The notes under the pieces: generated by a model
Database searches by the model: none
The model's input: only the letters and a program-made list of their open reading frames with translations
Told to the model about the DNA's origin: nothing
Part shown: one piece after another, positions 43,005-51,692 of the stretch
How the letters are laid out: each line of letters begins with the position of its first letter
Numbering within the stretch: position 1 is the stretch's first letter
DNA from: GCA-003244245 sp036378735
GTDB lineage: Bacteria; Actinomycetota; Actinomycetes; Mycobacteriales; Pseudonocardiaceae
Assembly: GCA_036378735.1 (NCBI GenBank)
Contig: DASUVX010000052.1
Span: forward strand, 1 to 53,288
DNA: 53,288 nt
Direction: 5' to 3'
Made by a program: the position numbers and the translations under genes

Positions 43005-45140
43005 ATGGGCATCAAAGGCAGCGGCGAGCGCGCCGATTCGGCCTTGGCGGCACAGGACCCGTCGGTGATCCGCAATGTGGCCCTGGTAGGGCCATCCGGC
43101 GCGGGAAAAACGACGTTGGTTGAGGCGTTACTCGCGGCCAATGGCGTGATCAGCCGCGCAGGGACGGTCGCGGACGGCACCACCGTATGCGACCACGACC
43201 CCGCCGCAGTGCGCCAGCAACGGTCGGTGACGCTGGCCATCGCGCCGCTGCCGCATGCCGGCGTAAAGATCAATCTCGTCGACACCCCCGGTTACGCCGA
43301 TTTCCTGGGCGAGCTGCGCGCCGGGCTGCGGGCGGCGGACTCGGCCCTGTTCGTGATCTCCGCGGGGGAGGACGTCGACCCCTCCACCGTCGCGCTGTGG
43401 CACGAGTGTGCCGAGGCGGGGATCCCGCGCGCGGTCGTGGTGAGCCGGCTGGACAACCCACGGGCCGATCTGGACAGCGTCACCGCCGCCTGCCGGGCGG
43501 CCTTCGGCGACGGGGTGCTGCCGCTGTACCTGCCGGTGCGCGACTCCCGTGACTCCTCAGCCGCGGTGACCGGTCTGGCGGGGCTGCTGTCCCAACGGCT
43601 GTTCGACTACAGCAAGGGATATCCCCCTGCCGAAGGCACGGTGGATAGCGCGGTAGACGAAGACGAGTTCGCGGTGGCTCGCAACGAGCTCATTGAGGGC
43701 ATCATCGCCGAAAGCGAAGACGAGTCCTTGATGGAGCGTTACCTCGAAGGCGACGATCTCGACGTCGACGTCCTGATCAACGATCTGGAGACCGCTGTCA
43801 CCCGCGGCACTTTCCATCCGGTGATCCCGGCATGCGCGCACACCGGCGTGGGGCTCGCGGAAATCCTCGAAGTGCTCACCGGCGCTTTCCCCTCCCCGGT
43901 GCAGCGGACCCCACCTCCGGTGACCCGTCCGGACGGCGCATCGCATCCGGCGGTGTCGGTAGATCCGGCCGCGCCGCTGGTTGCAGAGGTGGTACGTACC
44001 ACTGTGGACCCCTACCAGGGCCGGGTATCGCTCGTGCGGGTGTTCTCCGGAACCTTGCACCCGGACCGTCCCGTGCACGTCTCAGGGCACGGGTTGGCTG
44101 ACCGCGGACACGACGATCATGACGTCGATGAGCGGGTGTCCCACATCTACAGCCCACTGGGCGGCACGCTGAACGAAGTCCCGCACTGCGTGGCCGGTGA
44201 CCTCTGCGCGGTGACCAAGGTGGTCTCCGCCGAAACCGGGGACACCCTGTCTGCGCCGAACGACCCCCTGCTGGTGGCGCCGTGGACGATGCCGGAGCCG
44301 CTGCTGCCGGTCGCGGTGGTGGGACGCAGCCGCAGCGACGAAGACGCCCTGGCCCGCGGACTGGGCCGGTTGGTGGCCGCTGACCCGACCCTGCGGCTGG
44401 AACGTAACGCCGAGACCCATCAGATGGTGCTGTGGTGCACCGGGGAAGCGCACGCCGATGTCGTGCTCTCCCGGCTACGTGCCGCGGGCGCCGATGTGGA
44501 CACCGAGCCAGTGGTGGTGCCGTTGCGGGAGACCTTCGCCGGCCCTTCCAAGGGGCACGGCCGGCATGTCAAGCAGTCCGGCGGGCACGGCCAGTACGCG
44601 GTGTGTGACATCGAGGTGGAGCCGCTGCCCCGGGGGTCCGGGTTCGAGTTCGTGGACCGGGTGGTCGGTGGGGCGGTCCCGAACCAGTTCATCCCGAGCG
44701 TGGAGAAGGGCGTCCGGGCCCAGATGGAGCGCGGCCTGTCCAACGATGGCTTCCCGCTGGTGGACCTGCGGGTCGCGCTCGTCGACGGCAAAGCGCACAG
44801 CGTGGACTCCTCCGACGCGGCCTTCCAGATGGCGGGATCGTTGGCGCTCAAGGATGCGGCGGAAAAAGGCAGCGTGGTGACGCTCGAACCGATCGACGAC
44901 GTGGAAGTGCGGATGCCCGAGGACCACCTGGGCACCGTGCTGGGCGACCTGTCCAGCCGGCGAGGTCGGGTACTGGGCACCGAGACCGACCAGGCCGGCC
45001 GGATGCTGGTCCGTGCCGAGGTGCCCGCCGCCGAGCTGCTGCGCTACGCCGTGGACCTGCGCGGGTTGACCTCGGGGACCGCCGTGTTCACCCGGCGGTT
45101 CTCCCGCTACGCCCCGGCACCATCCAGTTCGAGCCCGTAA
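43005..45140 (+). CDS. fusA2: EF-G-like GTPase (FusA2 type)
   Basis: Paralogue of elongation factor G, 711 residues, start preceded by GGTGGGAG. The G domain has P-loop GPSGAGKTT (29-37), a switch segment QQRSVTLAIAP and DTPG in NLVDTPGYADF; the G4 motif is VVSRLDNPRAD, so the usual NKxD is SRLD. Domains II to V follow, including GHGRHVKQSGGHGQYAVCDI, VPNQFIPSVEKGVRAQME and the C-terminal LRGLTSGTAVFTRRFSRY. Such EF-G2 proteins bind ribosomes but have uncertain roles in translocation or recycling. The 3' end overlaps the convergent LemA-like gene by 34 bases. Confidence 0.9.
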   Translation: MGIKGSGERADSALAAQDPSVIRNVALVGPSGAGKTTLVEALLAANGVISRAGTVADGTTVCDHDPAAVRQQRSVTLAIAPLPHAGVKINLVDTPGYADFLGELRAGLRAADSALFVISAGEDVDPSTVALWHECAEAGIPRAVVVSRLDNPRADLDSVTAACRAAFGDGVLPLYLPVRDSRDSSAAVTGLAGLLSQRLFDYSKGYPPAEGTVDSAVDEDEFAVARNELIEGIIAESEDESLMERYLEGDDLDVDVLINDLETAVTRGTFHPVIPACAHTGVGLAEILEVLTGAFPSPVQRTPPPVTRPDGASHPAVSVDPAAPLVAEVVRTTVDPYQGRVSLVRVFSGTLHPDRPVHVSGHGLADRGHDDHDVDERVSHIYSPLGGTLNEVPHCVAGDLCAVTKVVSAETGDTLSAPNDPLLVAPWTMPEPLLPVAVVGRSRSDEDALARGLGRLVAADPTLRLERNAETHQMVLWCTGEAHADVVLSRLRAAGADVDTEPVVVPLRETFAGPSKGHGRHVKQSGGHGQYAVCDIEVEPLPRGSGFEFVDRVVGGAVPNQFIPSVEKGVRAQMERGLSNDGFPLVDLRVALVDGKAHSVDSSDAAFQMAGSLALKDAAEKGSVVTLEPIDDVEVRMPEDHLGTVLGDLSSRRGRVLGTETDQAGRMLVRAEVPAAELLRYAVDLRGLTSGTAVFTRRFSRYAPAPSSSSP

Positions 45141-45607
45141 GCCGGCAGCGCGGGTTCGACGATCTCGAAATAGCGGGGTAGCGGCGCGGTGCCGGCCAGC
45201 CGAAGCCAGCGCACCATGCGGCGCGAGCGTAACGCGAGGGTGTCTCGCACCGCGTCGTTGTAGACCCGTCGCGCGATCACCACGGCCTGCTCCGCGTCGG
45301 CCAACCGGCCGGCGCAGGCGGGTTCGAGCCCGCCCCGATCCAGCACCGAAAGCGCCCGGCCAAGCTCGTTTTCGAGCTCCTCACGAGCCGAGGGCCCAGC
45401 GACCAGCGCTGCGTGCGCGGCCCGGCGCAGCACTGCGTATCCGCGCAGCGCGCTGGCTGCGACCGCCCGGCGGTACAGGGCGGCATCGAGCGCGGCCCAC
45501 GCGGCGTCGGTCCGCACATGCAACCGGTCCAACCGCGTCGCGGCTCGCATTGCGCCCGCCGCGGCGCCCAGCAGCCCGGCGGTCGCCGCAACCCAGGCAA
45601 CTCGCAT
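45107..45607 (-). CDS. LemA-like membrane-anchored protein
   Basis: A 166-residue protein with an N-terminal hydrophobic segment (VAWVAATAGLLGAAAGAM) and an all-helical body. RLDRLHVRTDAAWAALDAAL and ARRVYNDAVRD...PRYFE resemble the conserved helices of the LemA family (RNRVDEAW and FYNDAV...PYFE), though it is diverged. The function is unknown. It lies directly upstream of pimA on the same strand (21 bases), so co-expression with envelope lipid genes is plausible. Its last 34 bases overlap the end of the EF-G-like gene on the other strand. Confidence 0.62.
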   Translation of the reverse strand: MRVAWVAATAGLLGAAAGAMRAATRLDRLHVRTDAAWAALDAALYRRAVAASALRGYAVLRRAAHAALVAGPSAREELENELGRALSVLDRGGLEPACAGRLADAEQAVVIARRVYNDAVRDTLALRSRRMVRWLRLAGTAPLPRYFEIVEPALPAYGLELDGAGA

Positions 45608-45628
45608 CGGGTGACCCTAGCCAGGCCG

Positions 45629-46798
45629 CTACAGGCTGCGTACAGCGGCGGGTCCGGACCTCAGTCGGCGCGGGTCGGCGGCCACCGCGCTCTGGTAGAC
45701 CTGTAGCACCCGGCGGGCGACTACCGGCCAGTCCCACATCGCCACCCGCCGGCGCCCGGCGGCGGCCAACGCGGCGCGCCTGGCCGGATCATCGAGCAGG
45801 CCGTCGAGTGCCGCGGACAGCGCGTCCGGTGATCCAGCCGCCACCAGCACGCCGGCCTTGCCGTCATCGAGCACGAGACGGAACGCATCGAGGTCGCTGG
45901 CCACCACCGGTGTGCCGGCGGCCATCGCCTCGGTGAGCACGATGCCGAAGCTCTCCCCGCCGAGGGCCGGCACGCACAGCATGTCGACGCTAGCCAACAT
46001 CGCCGCCTTGCCCCCGTCTCCCAACGGACCCAGTACCCGGATCCGGGATGCCAGTGCCGGACCCGCAGCGCGTTGCAGTGCTCCGGTGTCGCCGCGGCCC
46101 ACCACCAGCAGCTGCAGCTGCGGTCGGGTCTGGATCAACGTTCGCAGGGCCGCCAGCAACACGGGCATGCCCTTGCGCGGCTCGTCGAAGCGGCCCACGA
46201 AGCCGACCGTGCCCTCGCTTCTCGGGTACCCGGCCAGTGGTCGCGCAGCGGAGAGCTGCGACACGTCGACGCCGTTGGGAATCTCCACCGCGTCCCCGCC
46301 GAGGTATTCGACGTGCACCCTTCGGGCCAGCGGCGAAACCGCGATCCGCGCGGTGATCTTCTCCATGGTGGGCTGGAGCAGTCCCTGCGCTGCTGCCAGC
46401 GCCCGCGAGCGGGTGGTCGCGAAGTGGAACGTCGCAACGACGGGCACCTCGGCGAGCGCCAGGGCGATCAAAGACAGGCTCGGCGCGACTGGCTCGTGCA
46501 GGTGCAGCAGGTCGAAGTCGTGGTCATGCATCCAGCGCCGGGCCCGGTTAGCGGCGACCGGGCCGAATGCCAGCGGAACGACCGATCCGTTGTATGGCAC
46601 CCGGACACCGCGCCCAGCCGGGGTGACGAACTCCGGCAGCGCCGGGGCCGGCTTGGACCCGTCGGTGGTCCCGACCGGAGCCAGCACCTGGACCTGGTGG
46701 CCGAGATCGCGCAGACCCTGCGCCAACCCCAGCACGTGCGCCTGTACCCCGCCCGGTACGGCGAGGGAATACGGGCAGACCATCCCGATCTTCAACAA
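45629..46798 (-). CDS. pimA: phosphatidylinositol alpha-mannosyltransferase PimA
   Basis: GT-B fold glycosyltransferase (GT4) that adds the first mannose from GDP-mannose to phosphatidylinositol on the cytoplasmic membrane face. The 389 residues contain CPYSLAVPGGVQAHVLGLA, LHLHEPVAPSLSL, FHFATTRSRAL, FVGRFDEPRKGMPVLLAAL and the donor site VPALGGESFGIVLTEAMAAGTPVV. The start is eight bases after the acyltransferase stop. The set pgsA1-acyltransferase-pimA is characteristic of Mycobacteriales. Confidence 0.96.
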   Translation of the reverse strand: MLKIGMVCPYSLAVPGGVQAHVLGLAQGLRDLGHQVQVLAPVGTTDGSKPAPALPEFVTPAGRGVRVPYNGSVVPLAFGPVAANRARRWMHDHDFDLLHLHEPVAPSLSLIALALAEVPVVATFHFATTRSRALAAAQGLLQPTMEKITARIAVSPLARRVHVEYLGGDAVEIPNGVDVSQLSAARPLAGYPRSEGTVGFVGRFDEPRKGMPVLLAALRTLIQTRPQLQLLVVGRGDTGALQRAAGPALASRIRVLGPLGDGGKAAMLASVDMLCVPALGGESFGIVLTEAMAAGTPVVASDLDAFRLVLDDGKAGVLVAAGSPDALSAALDGLLDDPARRAALAAAGRRRVAMWDWPVVARRVLQVYQSAVAADPRRLRSGPAAVRSL

Positions 46799-46806
46799 GA
46801 TCCCTG

Positions 46807-47769
46807 CTATCCCGCGTCGCGAAGGTGAGTGGCGGGCAGATCATCGATCCACAGCGGTTGCAGCATGTGCCAGTCCTGGGCGTGCGCCGCGATATCGGTG
46901 GCGAAGCAGTCCGCCACCGTTTGGGTGGCCTGGCGTGCGGTTGCCCGGTCCGGCACGGGTACCGGCGGGTGGCAGCGGAAACCCCAGCCCTCCGGGGTGA
47001 ACCAGCTGCCGATCACCAGCAGCGTGGCTCCGGTAGCGGCGGCCAGCCGAGCCGGCCCCAGCGGCATCCGGGCGGCGGCGCCGAAGAAGTCCACGGTCAT
47101 CCCGGCACCGGTCAGATCCCGGTCGCCGAGCAGGCATACCACGCCGCCCGCACGAAGCCGGCGCAGCAGCCGTGGGATTGGATTTCCCGACCCGGTCAGC
47201 GGGACGATGTCGAATCCCAATGCGGCGCGGTAATCGACAAAACGCTGGTAGAGCGCCTCGGGCTCCAGCCGCTCCACTACCGTGCTGAAGGTTCCGTGCC
47301 GCCGGACCAACCACAATCCCGCCATGTCCCAGTTTCCTGCGTGTGGCAGCACCACCACCACTCCACGGCCGGCGCTCAGTGCGTTGTCCAGATGCTCGAC
47401 TCCGTCGATCGCGCCATCCAGCCGATCCACCAGCGCGGCATGGTCGGCCCACGGCAGCAGGAAAACCTCCTGCCAGTACCGGGCGTATGAGCGCAGCCCG
47501 TCGCGGACCAGCGCGTCAAGTTCGGCAGGACAGGCGTGCGGAACCACCCTGGTGAGGTTTCGGCGCAGCTGGCGGGCACCGGGGCCGTCCCGATGGGCGG
47601 CCAGGTCCGCGCCGGCACGAAACGCTCGGGTGGCCAGCTCATCCGGAACAAAGCGCAGCAACTGCCATCCGGCCGCATACCCACCCAGGACCGCTTGCCG
47701 GGTCCGAGCATGGATACCGAGGACCGCTTGCCGGGTCCGAGCATGGATGACGTCGACTAGTCTGCTCAC
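46807..47769 (-). CDS. PIM acyltransferase (PatA/Rv2611c type)
   Basis: Acyltransferase that adds a fatty acyl chain to the mannose of phosphatidylinositol mannosides, 320 residues. The HxxxxD catalytic motif is in VVLPHAGNWDMAGLW, with VERLEPEALYQRFVDYR and CLLGDRDLTGAGMTVDFFG, close to mycobacterial PatA. The N terminus (VIHARTRQAVLG twice) is coded by two 33-base copies of the short hairpin repeat, inserted between the GTG start and the usual first segment GYAAGWQLLRFVPDEL. The start is six bases after the pgsA stop. Confidence 0.92.
   Translation of the reverse strand: MSRLVDVIHARTRQAVLGIHARTRQAVLGGYAAGWQLLRFVPDELATRAFRAGADLAAHRDGPGARQLRRNLTRVVPHACPAELDALVRDGLRSYARYWQEVFLLPWADHAALVDRLDGAIDGVEHLDNALSAGRGVVVVLPHAGNWDMAGLWLVRRHGTFSTVVERLEPEALYQRFVDYRAALGFDIVPLTGSGNPIPRLLRRLRAGGVVCLLGDRDLTGAGMTVDFFGAAARMPLGPARLAAATGATLLVIGSWFTPEGWGFRCHPPVPVPDRATARQATQTVADCFATDIAAHAQDWHMLQPLWIDDLPATHLRDAG
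47687..47748 (-). repeat. short hairpin repeat, copies 4 and 5 (tandem, 33-base period)
   Basis: Two identical 28-base cores, 47688-47715 and 47721-47748, start 33 bases apart. On the minus strand each reads ATGCTCGGACCCGGCAAGCG and onward, clearly related to the units at 36258 and 35249. The arms differ but still pair (GGACC with GGTCC). In the acyltransferase gene they are read in another frame, giving HARTRQAVLG twice. Confidence 0.85.
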
Positions 47770-47775
47770 GTGGCC

Positions 47776-48390
47776 TTACCTGGTCTCGTGATCCCATGCG
47801 CTGCGCCGCACGGCCGCCATCCGCTGGAGCACCGTCACCAGTTGTAATCCGGCGACCAGCCACAACGCGACATCAAGCGCGAAGGGAACACCGAGGCCGG
47901 TCAGACCGGCGCCCAGCAAAGTGATGATGTAGCGCTCCGCGCGCTCGACCATCCCGCCGTCCGCACGAAGGCCGCTGGCTTCCGCGCGGGCCTTGATATA
48001 GGAGATGACCTGGGCGCTCACCAGGCACAGCAGCGCCGCAACGGCCAGCAGCCGATCGCCGGCGACCACAAAGCACCACCAGGTCAGCCCGGCGAATAAC
48101 GCACCGTCAGCGATCCGATCGCAGGTGGCGTCCAGCACGGTTCCCCATGGGGTACCGGAACCGCGGGCCCTGGCGACCGCCCCGTCGAGCACATCGAGAA
48201 GCACGAACACGGTGATGACGATGGTGCCGGTCACCAGGTAGCCGAGGGGGAACAACCACAGCGCAGCGGCCACTGTCCCCATTGTGCCGATGATCGTGAT
48301 GGTGTCGGGCCCGATACCGGCCCGGACCAAGCGGGCACCCACCGGCTCGATGAACCGGGAGACCGACGCGCGGGCGAAGATGTTGAGCAT
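47776..48390 (-). CDS. pgsA1: phosphatidylinositol-phosphate synthase (CDP-alcohol phosphatidyltransferase)
   Basis: Membrane enzyme joining CDP-diacylglycerol to inositol phosphate, the first step toward phosphatidylinositol and PIMs. The 204 residues have six membrane segments and the CDP-alcohol motif as DVLDGAVARARGSGTPWG followed by VLDATCDRIAD (all four Asp and both Gly present). VISYIKARAEASGLRADGG is typical of actinobacterial PIP synthases. No strong ribosome binding site precedes the ATG at 48390. It starts the pgsA1-acyltransferase-pimA run. Confidence 0.94.
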   Translation of the reverse strand: MLNIFARASVSRFIEPVGARLVRAGIGPDTITIIGTMGTVAAALWLFPLGYLVTGTIVITVFVLLDVLDGAVARARGSGTPWGTVLDATCDRIADGALFAGLTWWCFVVAGDRLLAVAALLCLVSAQVISYIKARAEASGLRADGGMVERAERYIITLLGAGLTGLGVPFALDVALWLVAGLQLVTVLQRMAAVRRSAWDHETR

Positions 48391-48525
48391 CGCGCGACTA
48401 CCACCATCGGGCGACGGGCGGCCCGCCGCCGGCGAGCACCGGACCGAACACCATCTCCCAGCACCACCTCTCGCACCCCGCGCCGGCCGGTGTCACCACC
48501 AGCGCACCGGCCGCGACGTACGGGT

Positions 48526-49062
48526 TCAGGACAGTTGTTTCCATGCCTCCACCAGCAGCGTATGAGTCTCGGCTAGCAGCTGGGGCAGCACCTTGGTGCC
48601 GCCCACGACCGGCATGAAGTTCGCGTCCCCGCCCCACCGGGGCACCACGTGCTGGTGCAGATGCGCGGCGATACCGGCCCCCGCGATGGAGCCCTGATTG
48701 ATCCCGATGTTGAAGCCATGCGGGGCGGCCGCGCGGCGGGCCGCGAGCATGGCCTGCTGGGTGAAGGTGGCCAGTTCGGTGGTCTCCTGGACGGTCAGGT
48801 CCGGGTAGTCGGCAACATGCCGGTAGGGCACCACCATCAGGTGGCCGGGATTGTATGGATAAAGGTTGAGCACCGCATAGACCGTGGCGCCACGGGCGAT
48901 CACCAGAGCCTCGGCGTCATCCATGGTGATGATCCGGCAAAACGGGCAGGGCCCACCACTGGCCTGCGGTCCAGCCTTGCCCTCCTGCTTGATGTACGCC
49001 ATCCGGTGTGGCGTCCACAGTCGCTGCCACGCATCCGGCGCACCGACCCCGCCCTGGGTCAC
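48526..49062 (-). CDS. HIT-family nucleotide hydrolase/transferase-like protein
   Basis: Histidine-triad protein of 178 residues. The active site is HLHQHVVPRW, and CPFCRIITMDDAEAL, VYAVLNLYPYNPGHLMVVP and GFNIGINQGSIAGAGI are conserved. Homologues next to thrS in mycobacteria are related to Ap4A phosphorylases, so cleavage of diadenosine polyphosphates, by-products of tRNA synthetases, is a reasonable reading. The start overlaps the thrS stop as ATGA. A 135-base gap follows before pgsA1. Confidence 0.92.
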   Translation of the reverse strand: MTQGGVGAPDAWQRLWTPHRMAYIKQEGKAGPQASGGPCPFCRIITMDDAEALVIARGATVYAVLNLYPYNPGHLMVVPYRHVADYPDLTVQETTELATFTQQAMLAARRAAAPHGFNIGINQGSIAGAGIAAHLHQHVVPRWGGDANFMPVVGGTKVLPQLLAETHTLLVEAWKQLS

Positions 49063-51131
49063 GACGGTCCTATCGGCAGCTCCGCAGCACTGGGCGAGCG
49101 GTTCTCCCGCCGGGCGACCCAGCCGGTGATGGCGCTGACCGCGTCTTCGATTGCTACCCCGTTGATCTGGCTGCCGTCGCGGAAGCGGAAGGACACCGCA
49201 CCGGCCTCCACGTCCTTGCCTCCGGCGAGCAGCAGGAAGGGCACCTTCTGCGTGGTATGGGTACGGATCTTCTTCTGCATCCGCTCGTCGGAGGCATCCA
49301 CTTCGACGCGGATTCCCCGCGCCCGCAACGCCTTGGCGACTTGCTGCAAGTGCTCGACGTGCTCGTCAGCGATCGGGATCCCCACCACCTGCACCGGCGC
49401 AAGCCACGCCGGAAACGCGCCCGCGTAATGCTCGGTGAGGATCCCGAAGAATCGTTCGATCGATCCGAACAGCGCCCGGTGGATCATGTAGGGACGCCGC
49501 CGGGATCCGTCTTGCGCGGTGTATTCGAGCTCGAACAGCTCCGGCTCCTGGAGGTCGACCTGGATCGTAGACAGCTGCCACGTCCGCCCCAGCGCATCCT
49601 TGGCCTGTACGGAAATCTTGGGCGCGTAAAAGGCCGCGCCACCGGGGTCGAGCACCAGCGCCAGCCCGCTCGCCTCGGCCGCCTGGCGCAGCGCGTCGGT
49701 CGCCTCCTCCCACTGCTCGTCGCTGCCGACGTATTTTTCGTCGTCACGGGTGGACAGCTCCAGGTAGAAGTCGTCCAGCCCGAAGTCACGCAGTAGGTCA
49801 AGCACAAAAGTCAGCAGCGAGCGAATCTCGCCCTGCAGCTGTTCGGGTGTGCAGTAGATGTGCGCGTCGTCCTGGGTCATCCCACGCACCCGAGTCAGGC
49901 CATGGACCACGCCGGACTTCTCGTACCGGTACACCGACCCAAACTCGAACAGCCGCAGCGGCAGTTCCCGGTAGGACCGCCCCCGCGAACGGTAGATCAG
50001 ATTGTGGAACGGGCAGTTCATCGGCTTGAGGTAGTAGTCCTGGCCAGGCTTGCGGACCGTACCGTCGGCCGCCAGTTCCGCATCGAGATGCATCGGGGGG
50101 AACATGCCATCGGCGTACCAGTCCAGATGCCCGGATGTCTCGAAAAGCTGCCCCTTGGTGATATGCGGCGAGTTGACGAACTCGTATCCCGCCTCCTCGT
50201 GCCGGCGGCGGGAGTAGTCCTCCATCACCCGGCGCACGGTGCCGCCGCGCGGGTGGAACACTGCGAGCCCGGACCCGATCTCGTCAGGGAAGCTGAACAG
50301 GTCCAGCTCGACGCCGAGCCTGCGGTGATCGCGCCGCTGCGCCTCGGCGAGTAACTCCAGGTGCCGCTCCAGCGCCGCGGTTGACTCCCACGCCGTGCCG
50401 TAGATCCGCTGCAGCTGCGGGTTTTGCTCGCTACCCCGCCAGTACGCGGCCGCGGTCCGCATCAACCGGAACGCCGGGATATACCGGGTGGTCGGCACGT
50501 GCGGGCCCCGGCACAGGTCACTCCAGACGGTGTCACCGGTGTGCGGATGCACGTTGTCGTAAACCGTCAGTTCGCCTGCGCCGACCTCCATGACCTCATC
50601 GGAGTCGAGGCCCGCGTGCGAGCCGGCACCTTTGAGATCGATCAGTTCCAGCTTGTACGGTTCATCCGCCAGCTCGTGTTTCGCCTCGCTCACCGACCCG
50701 AACACCCGCCGCGAGAAGCGCTGACCGGATTTGATGATCTTGCGCATGGTCTTCTCGAGCTCGACCAGGTCCTCGGGCGTGAACGGCCGTTCGACGTCGA
50801 AGTCGTAGTAGAAACCGTCGGTCACCGGCGGACCGATGCCCAACTTGGCGCCGGGAAAGTGCTGTTGCACGGCTTGCGCGAGTACGTGCGCACACGAGTG
50901 CCGGATGACGCTACGCCCGTCGGGGCTGCTGGCTGCGACGGCTTCGACGTCGGTCTCGCGGTCCGGTACCCAGGCGAGATCGCGCAGCACGCCTTGCTCA
51001 TCCCGAGCGACCACGACGGCGTCCGGTCCGGTGGTGGGTGCTCCCCCGCCGCGCAGCGCCGCTCCCGCGGTGGTCCCAGCCGGCACCGTTACGCGCACGG
51101 CGGGCTGGACGGGTGAGGGGGGCGCGACCAC
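49059..51131 (-). CDS. thrS: threonyl-tRNA synthetase
   Basis: Class II synthetase that charges tRNA-Thr, 690 residues. An N-terminal TGS domain (VRVTVPAGTTAGAALRGG) is followed by the editing domain (RHSCAHVLAQAVQQHFPGAKL) and the catalytic core with KPMNCPFHNLIYRS (zinc Cys), LRLFEFGSVYRYEKSGVVHG, RGMTQDDAHIYCT and RPYMIHRALFGSIERFFGIL; the anticodon-binding domain ends the protein. No T-box leader is visible upstream. It is translationally coupled to the HIT gene. Confidence 0.97.
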   Translation of the reverse strand: MVAPPSPVQPAVRVTVPAGTTAGAALRGGGAPTTGPDAVVVARDEQGVLRDLAWVPDRETDVEAVAASSPDGRSVIRHSCAHVLAQAVQQHFPGAKLGIGPPVTDGFYYDFDVERPFTPEDLVELEKTMRKIIKSGQRFSRRVFGSVSEAKHELADEPYKLELIDLKGAGSHAGLDSDEVMEVGAGELTVYDNVHPHTGDTVWSDLCRGPHVPTTRYIPAFRLMRTAAAYWRGSEQNPQLQRIYGTAWESTAALERHLELLAEAQRRDHRRLGVELDLFSFPDEIGSGLAVFHPRGGTVRRVMEDYSRRRHEEAGYEFVNSPHITKGQLFETSGHLDWYADGMFPPMHLDAELAADGTVRKPGQDYYLKPMNCPFHNLIYRSRGRSYRELPLRLFEFGSVYRYEKSGVVHGLTRVRGMTQDDAHIYCTPEQLQGEIRSLLTFVLDLLRDFGLDDFYLELSTRDDEKYVGSDEQWEEATDALRQAAEASGLALVLDPGGAAFYAPKISVQAKDALGRTWQLSTIQVDLQEPELFELEYTAQDGSRRRPYMIHRALFGSIERFFGILTEHYAGAFPAWLAPVQVVGIPIADEHVEHLQQVAKALRARGIRVEVDASDERMQKKIRTHTTQKVPFLLLAGGKDVEAGAVSFRFRDGSQINGVAIEDAVSAITGWVARRENRSPSAAELPIGPS

Positions 51132-51435
51132 AAGAGCTCCTCGGCGATACAGCGATGGTGATTGACGTTGTCGATGCTATCGAGGCTATCGAGGCAGTCG
51201 ACCTGCCGGGTGATTACTCCACAGCGAGCAGCGCCGCAGGAAGGGCGATCGCACGATTTACTCATCGGTTTAGACGGCACTTGTCAGTGGGTATGGCTGG
51301 GTATGGCTGTGATGACTGGGATGACTGGGACGACGGGGATGACAGTCGGATGACGACCGCAGACGATGCGGTGGTCGACACCGCCTGGTGCTGCTAGCGC
51401 GAGCTCGCAGCACCAGAGGCCGAAAGTCGGAGGAT
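51132..51435. other. 304-base intergenic region with short repeats
   Basis: This region upstream of thrS has no well-supported gene. It contains short tandem repeats and one weak plus-strand open frame (51155-51397, 80 codons) with an acidic Trp-rich segment (DDWDDWDDGDD) and a C-terminal Cys-Cys. Codon use of that frame is not typical of the region and no clear ribosome binding site is present, so I do not call it a gene. Confidence 0.5.
51289..51355. repeat. short tandem repeats upstream of thrS
   Basis: GGGTATGGCT occurs twice in tandem (from 51289), followed by several degenerate copies of GATGACTGG up to about 51355. These are low-complexity sequence, possibly prone to slippage. Confidence 0.6.
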
Positions 51436-51666
51436 ATGCTGCTCATACAAGGCGCCAACCGCCAAGTGGCTACCTCGGCAAAGTCCGCTGCGCCGAGACT
51501 AGCGCAGGCGAAGATCCGTTCTGATCAGCTCAACACCAGCGAGCGTGATGTCATCGCCGATCTGTTCGCGGTGCTGGAGACCCTGGTCGTACGCGATGAA
51601 CTTCCCGCTGAGGCGCAGGGAATTTACGACCAGGCGGTGCTCATGCTGGCACGCCGCTGGGACTGA
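51436..51666 (+). CDS. small hypothetical protein
   Basis: A 76-residue reading frame from the ATG at 51436 (MLLIQGANRQVATSAKSA). The second half, SERDVIADLFAVLETLVVRD followed by LPAEAQGIYDQAVLMLARRW, looks like a compact three-helix protein with good coding character. GGAGG ends two bases before the ATG, too close for an ideal site, so GTG at 51464 could be the start instead. No family is recognised. It converges on the proline-rich gene at 51693. Confidence 0.5.
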   Translation: MLLIQGANRQVATSAKSAAPRLAQAKIRSDQLNTSERDVIADLFAVLETLVVRDELPAEAQGIYDQAVLMLARRWD

Positions 51667-51692
51667 CCGCACAACCGCTGGCGGTCCAGACC

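Noticed and set aside
51132..51435. T-box or threonine-rich leader peptide upstream of thrS
   Set aside because: No T-box sequence and no Thr-rich short frame on the thrS strand; the Thr-rich reading occurs only on the opposite strand.
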